From positions 1-64,000 of the forward strand of contig NZ_BBWJ01000035.1 in assembly GCF_001463745.1 (NCBI RefSeq): a DNA stretch of 64,000 nt, given 5' to 3'. Below, piece after piece: positions 26,806-35,533 of this stretch (the stretch's first letter is position 1; each line of letters opens with the position of its first letter). The notes beneath the pieces were generated by a model. That model saw only the letters and a program-made list of their open reading frames with translations. It searched no databases and was not told the DNA's origin. The DNA comes from Aureimonas sp. AU22. Lineage in GTDB: Bacteria > Pseudomonadota > Alphaproteobacteria > Rhizobiales > Rhizobiaceae. The position numbers and the translations under genes are program-made.

Positions 26806-28464
26806 GTGTCAGAGACAGCCGCCATCCGCGAGTCGATGGAATTCGACGTCGTGATCGTGGGAGCGGGGCCGGCGGGCCTGTCGGCGGCGATACGTCTGAA
26901 GCAAGTGAACCCCGATCTCTCCGTCGTGGTGCTGGAGAAGGGCTCCGAAGTCGGCGCCCATATCCTGTCCGGCTGCGTACTCGACCCGTCCTCGCTGGAC
27001 GTGCTCCTGCCGGAATGGCGCTCCGAGGAAACGCCGATCCGCCAGCGCGTGACGGGCGACAAGTTCTACGTCTATGGGCCCCACGGCTCGGTTCGCCTGC
27101 CGAACTTCGGTCTGCCGAAGCTCATGGACAATCACGACAACTACGTCGTGTCGCTCGGCCTCGTCTGCAAATGGCTGGCCGAGAAGGCGGAAGCGCTCGG
27201 CGTCGAGATCTATCCGGGCTTCGCCGCCACCGAACTTCTGTTCGACGCGGCCGGTGCGCTGCGGGGCGTCGCCACCGGCGACATGGGCATCGAGCGCTCG
27301 GGCGAGCCGGGGCCGAACTACCAGCCGGGTATGGAACTGATCGGCAAGTACGTGCTGATCGGGGAAGGCGTGCGCGGCTCGCTCGCCAAGGACCTGATCG
27401 GCCGCTTCGGTCTCGCCAAGGACGCCGATGCACCGAAGTTCGGCATCGGCATCAAGGAACTGTGGCAGGTCGACCCGGCCAAGGCGAAGCCCGGCCTGAT
27501 CCAGCATTCCTTCGGCTGGCCGCTCGACATGAAGACCGGTGGCGGCTCGTTCCTGTATCACCTGGAAAACAATCAGGTTTACGTCGGCTTCGTCGTTCAC
27601 CTGAACTACGCCAACCCGTATCTCAACCCGTTCGAGGAGTTCCAGCGCTTCAAGACGCATCCCGACATCGCCGAACTCCTTCAGGGGGCGAAGCGGCTGT
27701 CTTATGGCGCGCGGGCGATCTCGGAAGGCGGCTATCAGTCGGTACCGAAGCTCGTGTTCCCGGGCGGCGCGCTGATCGGCTGCTCGGCGGGCTTCGTCAA
27801 CGTGCCGCGCATCAAGGGCGTGCACAACGCGATCTCTTCGGGCATGCAGGCCGCGGAAGCCGCCGCCGACGCCATCGCCGCCGGCCGGGCGCAGGACGAA
27901 CTCGCGCCCTACGAGGCCGGCTGGCGTGCCTCGCCGATCGGCCGCGACCTGTTCCGCGTGCGCAACGTCAAGCCGCTCTGGTCGAAGTACGGTACGGCCC
28001 TCGGCGTCGTGCTCGGCGGCCTCGACATGTGGGCGCATCAGGTGATCGGCCGCTCGCTGATCGGCACGCTGCGCCACGGCAAGACCGACGCCGCCTCGAC
28101 CGAGCCTGCCGCCAAGCACAAGCCGATCGCCTATCCGAAGGCGGACGGGGTGCTCACGTTCGACAAGACGTCGTCGGTGTTCCTGTCGAACACGAACCAT
28201 GAGGAAGACCAGCCGGTCCATCTCAAGGTGAAGGACATGAGCCTCCAGAAGACGTCGGAGCACGACGTCTATGCCGGGCTGTCGCAGCGTTACTGCCCGG
28301 CCGGCGTCTACGAATGGATCGAGGAAGGTGCGGACGCGCCGCGCTACCAGATCAACGCGCAGAACTGCGTCCACTGCAAGACCTGCGACATCAAGGACCC
28401 CAACGGCAATATCACCTGGGTCCCGCCCCAGGGCGCCGAGGGGCCGGTCTACGGAACGATGTGA
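26806..28464 (+). CDS. electron transfer flavoprotein-ubiquinone oxidoreductase
   Basis: A 552-residue iron-sulfur flavoprotein. An N-terminal FAD-binding fold shows VVIVGAGPAGLSAAIRL, a ubiquinone-binding region with hydrophobic helices lies in the middle, and the C-terminus carries the 4Fe-4S cysteines in RYCPAGVYEW and QNCVHCKTCDIKDP. It moves electrons from reduced ETF to ubiquinone at the inner membrane during fatty-acid and amino-acid oxidation. GTG 26806 has the strong ribosome binding site GGAGGAAC; an ATG 60 bases upstream would add 20 nonconserved residues. The etfAB genes are not in the window. Confidence 0.93.
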   Translation: MSETAAIRESMEFDVVIVGAGPAGLSAAIRLKQVNPDLSVVVLEKGSEVGAHILSGCVLDPSSLDVLLPEWRSEETPIRQRVTGDKFYVYGPHGSVRLPNFGLPKLMDNHDNYVVSLGLVCKWLAEKAEALGVEIYPGFAATELLFDAAGALRGVATGDMGIERSGEPGPNYQPGMELIGKYVLIGEGVRGSLAKDLIGRFGLAKDADAPKFGIGIKELWQVDPAKAKPGLIQHSFGWPLDMKTGGGSFLYHLENNQVYVGFVVHLNYANPYLNPFEEFQRFKTHPDIAELLQGAKRLSYGARAISEGGYQSVPKLVFPGGALIGCSAGFVNVPRIKGVHNAISSGMQAAEAAADAIAAGRAQDELAPYEAGWRASPIGRDLFRVRNVKPLWSKYGTALGVVLGGLDMWAHQVIGRSLIGTLRHGKTDAASTEPAAKHKPIAYPKADGVLTFDKTSSVFLSNTNHEEDQPVHLKVKDMSLQKTSEHDVYAGLSQRYCPAGVYEWIEEGADAPRYQINAQNCVHCKTCDIKDPNGNITWVPPQGAEGPVYGTM

Positions 28465-28482
28465 CGAAGCCTGCCGCGTGCG

Positions 28483-29439
28483 CTACCCGCGCGCGGCGAC
28501 CGCCGTCTGCGGCTCCCGCTCCGGAGGCGCGACGGTGAAGCGCACGAGCACCGGCAGGTGGTCCGAATCCGTCGCCGGCAGCCGCTCGATGCTCTGGATC
28601 GTGATGGCGGGCGAGGCGAGGATGTTGTCGATGCCGAGCCCGAAGAACCGTGCCGCCTCCGTCGGCCATCGCTCCAGGATCCAAGTTGCCCCGACACCGC
28701 GCACGACGCGCGTACCGGTCGCCTTCGCGTAGGCGCCGAGGAATGCGCTCCAGCCGACCGCGTTGAAGTCACCGGCGAGAAGCAGCGGCGCGGGCAGGGC
28801 GGCGAGCTTATCCCGGACGCTCGCGAAACGACGCCATTGACCGCGCGGCCACGGCCAGAGCTGGTGGTGCGCGGCCACCGTCACCGCCACGCCGTTCAGA
28901 TCGATCCGCGCGACGGCGAGCGAGTCGGCGACGTCGCATCGCGGCTCCGAGCCCTGAACGAAGGGCCGACGCGACAGAAGGGCGGAGTCGCCGTGGTATC
29001 CGTCGGCTTCCAGGCAGATCGCCTGATAGGGGTAGGTGGCTTCGAGCGCCTGAAGCGACGCGCGCCATTCACCCGTCAGTTCCTGTACCGTCACGATGTC
29101 GGGCCGGGTATCGGCGATGCGGCGGATCGTTTCCGTGTGGTCCCCGGCATTCCAGAGGAGGTTCATCTGGAGCAGCGTGTAGCTCGGCGCTCCGGGAACC
29201 ACGTCGGGCTTCATCGGCACGATGAACGGCGCCACCGTATAGAGCGCCACGCCCACCACGATCGCACCCATCGCGCCGCTCGACCAGTGGCCGAGGAACA
29301 GCGCCAGTCCCGCCAGGACGAGAAGGCCGACCGCCAGATGTGCCCGGAAATGCGACAGGGCGTCGAGCGGCTCCGACCAGCGGCCGCCGAAGCCCAGCAC
29401 CAGTGGGAGAGCGATCAGGAGGATCAGCGCGGTCAGCAT
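28483..29439 (-). CDS. membrane-anchored endonuclease/exonuclease/phosphatase family protein
   Basis: A 318-residue protein with three N-terminal membrane helices (about 2-20, 35-55 and 60-80) and a C-terminal EEP domain facing the periplasm. Motifs are LLQMNLLWNAGD, ELTGEW, LLAGDFNAVGW and DSDHLPVLVRF, which supply the metal and catalytic residues of this superfamily. The substrate (phosphodiester, phospholipid or nucleic acid) cannot be told. ATG 29439 has a GGAGG ribosome binding site; the frame overlaps amn further upstream and ATG 29475 is an alternative. It follows amn by 44 bases and ends 18 bases after the convergent ETF-QO stop. Confidence 0.8.
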   Translation of the reverse strand: MLTALILLIALPLVLGFGGRWSEPLDALSHFRAHLAVGLLVLAGLALFLGHWSSGAMGAIVVGVALYTVAPFIVPMKPDVVPGAPSYTLLQMNLLWNAGDHTETIRRIADTRPDIVTVQELTGEWRASLQALEATYPYQAICLEADGYHGDSALLSRRPFVQGSEPRCDVADSLAVARIDLNGVAVTVAAHHQLWPWPRGQWRRFASVRDKLAALPAPLLLAGDFNAVGWSAFLGAYAKATGTRVVRGVGATWILERWPTEAARFFGLGIDNILASPAITIQSIERLPATDSDHLPVLVRFTVAPPEREPQTAVAARG

Positions 29440-29483
29440 GCGGTGCCTCCGATGCGGAAACGAGCGATCGGTCATCGAAGGTG

Positions 29484-30983
29484 CTACTGGAACGCCGTCT
29501 CGAAGAAGGAGCGCAGCTTGCGGGAATGAAGGCGCTCGACCGGCATGTCGGCGAGACTCTGCATCGCGCGGATGCCGATCTCCAGATGCTGCGCCACCTG
29601 CCGCTTGTAGAACTCCGTCGCCATGCCGGGCAGCTTCAGCTCGCCGTGCAGCGGCTTGTCGGATACGCAAAGGAGGGTGCCGTAGGGCACGCGCAGCCGG
29701 TATCCGTTGGCCGCGATCGTGGCCGACTCCATGTCGAGCGCGACCGCACGCGATTTCGACAGGCGCTCCACCGGCTCTGTCTGGTCGCGTAGCTCCCAGT
29801 TGCGGTTGTCGATGGTCGCCACCGTTCCGGTCCGCATGATGCGTTTGAGATCGTAGCCTTCGAGGCCCGTCACGTCCGCCACCGCCTGCTCAAGCGCCAC
29901 CTGCACCTCGGCGAGCGGCGGGATCGGCACCCAGGCCGGCAGATCGGCGTCGAGCACGTGGTCCTCGCGCACATAGGCATGCGCCAGCACGTAATCGCCG
30001 AGCGCCTGCGTGTTGCGCAGCCCGGCGCAGTGGCCGAGCATCAGCCAAGCGTGCGGGCGCAGGACGGCCACATGATCGGTGATCGTCTTGGCGTTGGACG
30101 GGCCAACGCCGATATTGACCATGGTGATGCCGTTCGAGCCGGCCCGGGTCAGGTGATAGGCCGGCATCTGTGGCAGGCGCGGGGGCGCAAGGCCCCGCTC
30201 GGGCTTGCTGTCGCCGGCACGGGTGACGACGTTGCCCGGCTCGACGAAACTCTCGTAGCCCCGCCCGCCGTCTTCCATCAGCAGACGGGCCATGGCGCAG
30301 AACTCGTCCACGTAGAACTGGTAGTTCGTGAAGAGCACGAAGTTCTGGAAATGCTGCGGGCTCGTCGCCGTGTAGTGCGCGAGGCGCAGGAGCGAGTAGT
30401 CGACGCGCTGGGCGGTGAACGGCGCCAGCGGCAGCGGCTCGCCGGGCTTGGGCACGTAGTTGCCGTTGACGATGCGATCGTCCGTCGCCTCGAGGTCCGG
30501 CACGTCGAAGATGTCGCGCAGCGGCTTGTTCAGCTTCTCCGCCCGCGCGCCGTCGACATGGGTGCCTTCGGGAAGGGCGAAGTGCAGCGGGATCGGCGTC
30601 TTCGACACGCCGACCTCGATGGGTTGCCCGTGGTTCTTCAGGAGCTGCTCGAACTGTTGGACGAGGTAGCCGCCGAAGAGTTCGGGCCGGGTGATCGTGG
30701 TGGCGTAGTGGCCAGGGCCCGGCACGAAGCCGAAGGACAGGCGCGAATCGACGCGGGCATGGCCCGCCGTGCGGATCGCGACCTGCGGATAGAAGGCCCG
30801 ATAGCGTCGCGACGTGTCGCTCGTCTCCAGCACTTCGTCGAAGCTGTCGCACAGGAAGTCGGCCGAAGCGGCATAGATCCGCTTCAGCGCCTCGACCGCA
30901 GCCTCAGCATCGGTGAAGGCCTGCGTCGCGATGGGCGCGGGTGTCAGGGGTTCGGAAGCGGGATGCGCGAAACGGTCGGTCAT
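29484..30983 (-). CDS. amn: AMP nucleosidase
   Basis: A 499-residue enzyme that hydrolyses AMP to adenine and ribose 5-phosphate, helping purine salvage and AMP homeostasis. The N-terminal AMP nucleosidase-specific domain (about 1-200) is followed by a nucleoside phosphorylase-like domain with MVNIGVGPSNAKTITDH, MLGHCAGLRN and DMESATIAANGYRLRVPYG, the last holding the base/ribose contact residues. Length and layout match proteobacterial Amn. It lies 41 bases downstream of a 49-residue secreted-like gene on the same strand and is followed by the EEP gene, suggesting an operon. Confidence 0.92.
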   Translation of the reverse strand: MTDRFAHPASEPLTPAPIATQAFTDAEAAVEALKRIYAASADFLCDSFDEVLETSDTSRRYRAFYPQVAIRTAGHARVDSRLSFGFVPGPGHYATTITRPELFGGYLVQQFEQLLKNHGQPIEVGVSKTPIPLHFALPEGTHVDGARAEKLNKPLRDIFDVPDLEATDDRIVNGNYVPKPGEPLPLAPFTAQRVDYSLLRLAHYTATSPQHFQNFVLFTNYQFYVDEFCAMARLLMEDGGRGYESFVEPGNVVTRAGDSKPERGLAPPRLPQMPAYHLTRAGSNGITMVNIGVGPSNAKTITDHVAVLRPHAWLMLGHCAGLRNTQALGDYVLAHAYVREDHVLDADLPAWVPIPPLAEVQVALEQAVADVTGLEGYDLKRIMRTGTVATIDNRNWELRDQTEPVERLSKSRAVALDMESATIAANGYRLRVPYGTLLCVSDKPLHGELKLPGMATEFYKRQVAQHLEIGIRAMQSLADMPVERLHSRKLRSFFETAFQ

Positions 30984-31024
30984 GAACCCTGTTTAGCGGA
31001 GGTCCGTGACGGGCGAAATGGGCT

Positions 31025-31174
31025 CTAGCGAACGCAGACCGCGCCCCGGTCGTAGCAGCCCTGCGTGGCCGTCGCGAGCGGACCGTGGGACTGGCGATCC
31101 TGCTCCACCAGCGTGGAGAAGCTGATCGCGAAGAGGGCCATGAGCGATGTGACGATGGACAGGCGGACGATCAC
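31025..31174 (-). CDS. short exported or membrane peptide upstream of amn
   Basis: A 49-codon gene with a GTG start at 31174 preceded by GAGGAGA at ideal spacing and a TAG stop. The product has a hydrophobic N-terminus (MIVRLSIVTSLMALFAIS) ending at a likely signal or anchor boundary. A polar tail follows with two cysteines (GCYDRGAVCVR) that could form a small disulfide loop. It is 41 bases upstream of amn in the same direction. I do not recognise a family. The call rests on the ribosome binding site, coding pattern and operon position. Confidence 0.5.
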   Translation of the reverse strand: MIVRLSIVTSLMALFAISFSTLVEQDRQSHGPLATATQGCYDRGAVCVR

Positions 31175-31356
31175 GGCGGTCTCCTCTTCTCTCGTTCCCG
31201 ATCATTGCTGACGGAAGCTGAATTCGGGCTGGAGCCGTCGTTCAGCCTGCGTTCACGCAGCGTTCGCCGATCGCGGCTCGTTTCGGCTGCCTCGCGCCGC
31301 TGCCAGTCGACCCGCGTCGCACTAGTTTGAAGCCCAACGCAGCGCTCGGAGGCAGC

Positions 31357-32064
31357 ATGGCCGATCAGACGAAGCCCATCGAATTGCACTACTGGCCGAC
31401 GCCGAACGGCTGGAAGGTCTCGATCCTTCTGGAGGAACTGGGCGTCCCATACGACCTGAAGCTCGTCAACATCGGCGCCGGCGACCAGTTCAAGCCGGAG
31501 TTCCTGGCGATCTCGCCCAACAACCGCATGCCCGCCATCGTTGATCCCGAAGGACCGGGCGGCCAGCCGATCTCGGTCTTCGAGTCGGGCGCCATCCTGC
31601 AATATCTCGCCCGCAAGTTCGGCCGCTTCTATCCCGCCGACGAGCGCAAGCGCGTCGCAGTCGACGAGTGGCTGTTCTGGCAGGTCGGTGGCCTCGGGCC
31701 GATGGCCGGCCAGGCCCACCATTTCCGCCAGTACGCGCCGGAGAAGATCTCCTACGGCATCGACCGATACACCAACGAGGTCAACCGTTTGTACGGGGTC
31801 ATGAACAAGCGGCTTCAGGGGCGCGACTTCCTGGCCGACGAATACTCGATCGCCGACATGGCCTGCGTCGGCTGGATCGTGCCGCACAAGAACCAGGGGC
31901 AGGACCTCGACGACTTCCCCCATCTCAAGCGCTGGTTCGAGACGCTGAACGCGCGGCCTGCCGTGGAGCGGGGCCTGGCGGTGGGCAAGGAGGAGCGCGA
32001 GAAGCTCAACCTCGCCCAGGACAAGAACGCCCAGAGCGTCCTGTTCGGCCAAAGGGCGCGCTAA
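31357..32064 (+). CDS. glutathione S-transferase family protein (YfcG/YghU-like)
   Basis: A 235-residue GST with an N-terminal thioredoxin-like domain (about 7-90; YWPTPNGWKVSILLEELG, then NNRMPAIVD and FESGAILQYLA for glutathione binding) and an all-helical C-terminal domain (about 95-215; SIADMACVGWIVPHKN is the N-capping motif). YfcG and YghU, the nearest E. coli types, have disulfide-bond reductase activity. ATG 31357 has an adjacent GGAGG; a start 30 bases upstream is unlikely. It converges with the acyltransferase gene with only 4 bases between stops. Confidence 0.88.
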   Translation: MADQTKPIELHYWPTPNGWKVSILLEELGVPYDLKLVNIGAGDQFKPEFLAISPNNRMPAIVDPEGPGGQPISVFESGAILQYLARKFGRFYPADERKRVAVDEWLFWQVGGLGPMAGQAHHFRQYAPEKISYGIDRYTNEVNRLYGVMNKRLQGRDFLADEYSIADMACVGWIVPHKNQGQDLDDFPHLKRWFETLNARPAVERGLAVGKEEREKLNLAQDKNAQSVLFGQRAR

Positions 32065-32068
32065 GTCC

Positions 32069-33205
32069 TCAGTCCTTGAACAGGAAGATCACCGCGACGA
32101 TCGCGTAGACGCCGACATAGATCCACGCCCAGCGGCGGAAGCTCTCGGGCGTGGATCGGTCCGACCGCTTGCGCAGCCAGGCATAGAGCCGCAGATCCAG
32201 GATGCCGAGCGGGATCGAGAGCAGGACTGCCCCGACGACGGCCGTTGTCCAGGCGGCTGCGCCGGTGAGCGGCAGGTGGTTGTAGACGAACGAGACCACC
32301 GGCATGTGGCAGAGGTAGAGCGCATAGCTCCAGTCGCCGAGCTTCGTGGCGGCGCGCTCCATCGTCGAATGGTCCGACCGGCGCGCCTCGAACGAGACGG
32401 CGAGGCCGACGAGGATCACGGCTGCGACGGCCGCGAGGAGCCGGCCCGCGCCGACCGAACTCGTGCCGGGAATGGCGATCGCGGCAGCCACGGCGAGCCC
32501 CGCGAACGCCGGATGGAAGAGGTTCCGGCGCACCAGCCAGGGAATGAGCAGCCCGCCCGCGAAGGCCGCGGTCGCCGACATGATGGGGATTTCGAGGAAA
32601 CTCACCGCGATGCGGGCCTGCCCGTCGGGGGCGATCAGCGTGCCGGCGATCGACAGGAGGAGGGCGACGACGGCGACGGCCTCCAGGCGCCGCGCCAGCC
32701 CCACAGCCGCCACGAGGAAAAGCGCGACGTAGAAGAAGAGCTCGAAGACGAGCGTCCACTCCACCATCAGTCGGTAGTTGCCGTTCTGGCCGATCGCCAC
32801 GAGCGAGAGCGCCCGCATGTCCACTCCGGGGTCGCCGAAGAGGACGACGGGAAGCACCAGCGAGGCGACGATGAAGATCGGATAGATGCGCAGGATGCGG
32901 TGGATCAGGAAGTTCGGTGCCGGCGTCGTCTTCAGGATATCCGCCATCAGCGCACCGGAGATGGCGAAGAAGATCGCGACACCGAGGATGCCGAACCGAT
33001 GGTTGAAGACGGCTGCGAAGCGCTCGTCGCCGAACTCGGCCGCCAGATGGCCGGACGCGTGGTAGAACACGACGAACAGCGCAGCCACCGCCCGCAGCCA
33101 TTGGAGGTTGCGGTTGCGCGAGCGTCGCTGGAACACCGGCTCGTGGACGGCCTCGACGGAGCGAGGCGCTATGTGCGCGGTCTCGGCCGTGCTGGCGCCG
33201 GCCAT
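32069..33205 (-). CDS. acyltransferase 3 family membrane protein (copy A)
   Basis: A 378-residue protein with about ten membrane helices, of the OafA/YrhL acyltransferase 3 family that transfers acyl groups to cell-surface glycans. The N-terminal block RNRNLQWLRAVAALFVVFYHAS carries the conserved Arg and His of the first helix, and GVAIFFAISGALMADILKTT is family-typical. The start ATG overlaps the stop of the upstream DUF2147 gene by one base (TGATG), so the two are translated together. It is a close paralogue of the protein at 33671-34792; the target glycan is unknown. Confidence 0.88.
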   Translation of the reverse strand: MAGASTAETAHIAPRSVEAVHEPVFQRRSRNRNLQWLRAVAALFVVFYHASGHLAAEFGDERFAAVFNHRFGILGVAIFFAISGALMADILKTTPAPNFLIHRILRIYPIFIVASLVLPVVLFGDPGVDMRALSLVAIGQNGNYRLMVEWTLVFELFFYVALFLVAAVGLARRLEAVAVVALLLSIAGTLIAPDGQARIAVSFLEIPIMSATAAFAGGLLIPWLVRRNLFHPAFAGLAVAAAIAIPGTSSVGAGRLLAAVAAVILVGLAVSFEARRSDHSTMERAATKLGDWSYALYLCHMPVVSFVYNHLPLTGAAAWTTAVVGAVLLSIPLGILDLRLYAWLRKRSDRSTPESFRRWAWIYVGVYAIVAVIFLFKD

Positions 33206-33555
33206 CAGCCGGACTTTCCGGCGCGCGTCCATGTCTGCGACCGGCAGAACACCTTCGCGACGCAGCCGGTCAGGACCAGCTTGTCGCCGGTGATCTCGAC
33301 GCGCCCGTCGTAGCTCTTGTCGCTGCTGGGATCGACCACGGTCCCGGTGTAGCGGGTGCCGCTACCCTCGACCGTGCCCACCGTCTTGCCCTTGTAGGCC
33401 CCGGAATTGACGGTGGAGCAGAACTTCGCGCCGCAGGGTTTGTAGTCGACCGTCTCGCCGTTCGTGAGGCGCCAGGTGCCGACGATCGGCTCGGCCGCAA
33501 GGGCCGGCGTGCAGAGGACGGCCAGAAGGGTCGCGGCGGCGAACGGTTTGAACAT
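33205..33555 (-). CDS. secreted DUF2147 protein (copy A), coupled to acyltransferase A
   Basis: A 116-residue protein with a signal peptide (MFKPFAAATLLAVLCTPALA) and a small strand-rich domain beginning EPIVGTWRLTNGETVDYKPC, the DUF2147 pattern. Four cysteines (KPCGAKFC and TGCVAKVFC) probably form disulfides. DUF2147 proteins are periplasmic or surface proteins of unknown role. The stop is shared with the start of the downstream acyltransferase (TGATG), which suggests equal production. A second copy lies at 35189-35533. Confidence 0.85.
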   Translation of the reverse strand: MFKPFAAATLLAVLCTPALAAEPIVGTWRLTNGETVDYKPCGAKFCSTVNSGAYKGKTVGTVEGSGTRYTGTVVDPSSDKSYDGRVEITGDKLVLTGCVAKVFCRSQTWTRAGKSG

Positions 33556-33670
33556 GGGTCGGCTCCCGGTTGTGCGAGCGCGAGCGATCCCCCGAAACCG
33601 CTCGTCGCGTCAAGACGGCTGTGCTCTCACCCGCGCCCCAACGCCGCGCAGCGACGACCGATACAGGGCG

Positions 33671-34792
33671 TCAGCTCTTGAAGATGAAGACGAACGCCAT
33701 GATCAGATAGACGCAGACATAGATCCAGGCCCAGCGCCGGATGGTTTGGGGGTTGGCCCCGTTGGAGCGTCGCCGGAGCCATCCGTAGAGGCGGATATCG
33801 ATCATGCCGAGCGGAATGGCGACCAGGATCGCGGCACCCATCGCCAGGATCCATTCGACGACAGGCGGTGCCGATATCGACGTGAAGACGAATGTCAGCA
33901 CCGACATGTGGCAGAGGTAGATCGCGTAGCTCCAGTCGCCGAGCTTCGTGGCGGCGCGACACAGGAGGTTGGCGTCGTCCGCATGCTGGTCGTGGGAGAT
34001 CACGATGCCGACGACGAGAACCGCCGACAGCGCTCCGAGCAGGCGACAGACACCGATATCGTCGATCGTCGAGGCCAGCATGGCGCAGGCCATGGCGACG
34101 CCGGTAAGCCCGGGCTGGAAAGCCTTCATCTCGATCAGCCTCGGGATCAGCAGTCCTCCCGCGAAGGCAGCCGTCGCCGACAGCAGCGGAATCTCGTAAA
34201 TCTTGACGAAGATCGCCCCCTGGATTTCGGGGCGAACGATCACGCCGATCACCGTCAGCACGATGGCGCCGACCGCGATCGCTTCGAGCTTGCGGACGTA
34301 TCCGAGGATCGAGACGAAGAAGATCACCACGTAGAAGAAGAGCTCGAAGATCAGCGTCCATTCGACGGTGCCGAGGCGGAAGTTCCCCTTGTCGCCGATC
34401 GGCACCAGCGACAGCGCCCGCAGGTCGATCCCGTAAATGCCGAAGAAGACCACCGGCAAGACGATCGAACAGACGATGAGAAGCGGATAGATCCGAATGA
34501 TGCGGTGGATCAGGAACTCGTAGGGCGACGTCGTCTTGATGATGTCGGCCATCAGGGCGCCGGAGATCGCGAAGAAGACCGCGACGCCGAGGACCGCGAA
34601 CCCGTGGTTGAACGACCGGGTGAGGGCCGGAAAGTCGAACAGGAACGACGCCTGGTGCGACGCGTGCGAGAGCAGCACGAACAGGGCTGCGGCACCGCGG
34701 AGCCACTGCAGGTTGCGGTTGCGTGCGCGCCGCTGGAAGACCGATTGGTGGATCACCGGCTCGGCGACGTCGGGGGCGCTCATCACCGCCAT
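33671..34792 (-). CDS. acyltransferase 3 family membrane protein (copy B)
   Basis: A 373-residue OafA/YrhL-type membrane acyltransferase, visibly paralogous to copy A along its whole length: VFQRRARNRNLQWLRGAAALF, GVAVFFAISGALMADIIKTT and KLGDWSYAIYLCHM all have near-matches there. The conserved His lies in LLSHAS. ATG 34792 has an AGGA ribosome binding site; the frame continues 50 codons upstream without support. It begins 396 bases after the stop of the DUF2147 copy B gene, so any coupling to that copy has been lost or never existed. Confidence 0.87.
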   Translation of the reverse strand: MAVMSAPDVAEPVIHQSVFQRRARNRNLQWLRGAAALFVLLSHASHQASFLFDFPALTRSFNHGFAVLGVAVFFAISGALMADIIKTTSPYEFLIHRIIRIYPLLIVCSIVLPVVFFGIYGIDLRALSLVPIGDKGNFRLGTVEWTLIFELFFYVVIFFVSILGYVRKLEAIAVGAIVLTVIGVIVRPEIQGAIFVKIYEIPLLSATAAFAGGLLIPRLIEMKAFQPGLTGVAMACAMLASTIDDIGVCRLLGALSAVLVVGIVISHDQHADDANLLCRAATKLGDWSYAIYLCHMSVLTFVFTSISAPPVVEWILAMGAAILVAIPLGMIDIRLYGWLRRRSNGANPQTIRRWAWIYVCVYLIMAFVFIFKS

Positions 34793-35188
34793 GCTTGTTT
34801 TCCTCGGTTCATCGGACCCATCGGCCCATCGGGCGGGCGCGCGGCACGCCGAACGGCCGCAAGGGCTTGCCTGGCGTTGGGGCCTGGTTGGATCGGTCAC
34901 ACTCGATGAGGGTTGCATGAGCCTGGTCCACCTTCCGGCCAACCCACATCACGCCCCCGACGCTTCGCCGACCGCAGCCCGCGACTCCCCCGACGTCCTG
35001 CCCATACACACGCCGAAGTGGCAGGTCGAGAGGACCCACGGCGCGGAGCGAAGAAGGACGGGCAACCGATCAGGAGATCCGAGCCCGCGAACGTCGTGGC
35101 AAGATGCGGGTCCGCAACACGGCGGCTCTGTGCCTCACGCGTCGAGGCGGACGCGCTGGAACGGTCGATCGGACCGCGGCTACCGCGC
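34793..35188. other. 396-base gap between acyltransferase B and DUF2147 B
   Basis: No convincing gene is seen. Reading frames on both strands extend into it, but they lack ribosome binding sites, are rich in arginine and serine, and do not resemble a protein. Both neighbours are on the minus strand, so it should contain the promoter of acyltransferase B; no clear motif is visible. Confidence 0.5.
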
Positions 35189-35533
35189 CTAGAGGCGTGT
35201 CAGGGACTGCGACCGGCAGATCAGTCCGCCGAGGACGCAGCCGGAGACCGACAGCGTGTCCCCGGTGAGCTTGCCCTTGCCGGAATACTCCTTGCCGCCC
35301 TTGGTATAGTCGGTGACGGTTCCCTGGTAGGCGCCCGCGCCCGACGGCGTCATCTTGCCGAAGGTCTTGCCCTTGTTCGGACCGTTCACGTAGGTCAGGC
35401 AGAAGTCGCCCCCGCAGGGAGCGATCCGCGCGTCGTTGCCGGACGGCATCCGCCACGTTCCCTCGATCGGGTCTGCTGCCGCCGCGCTGGTCAGCGCCGC
35501 CAGCGCCAGGAATGTCAAAGCCAATCGTTTCAT
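35189..35533 (-). CDS. secreted DUF2147 protein (copy B)
   Basis: A 114-residue protein with a signal peptide (MKRLALTFLALAALTSAAAA) and a DUF2147 domain starting DPIEGTWRMPSGNDARIAPC. The same four-cysteine layout as copy A is present (APCGGDFC and SGCVLGGLIC). ATG 35533 has the ribosome binding site AGGACC; the frame continues upstream without one. A perfect TTACG-CAAA-CGTAA palindrome lies about 44-57 bases upstream of the start and may be its operator. Confidence 0.85.
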   Translation of the reverse strand: MKRLALTFLALAALTSAAAADPIEGTWRMPSGNDARIAPCGGDFCLTYVNGPNKGKTFGKMTPSGAGAYQGTVTDYTKGGKEYSGKGKLTGDTLSVSGCVLGGLICRSQSLTRL

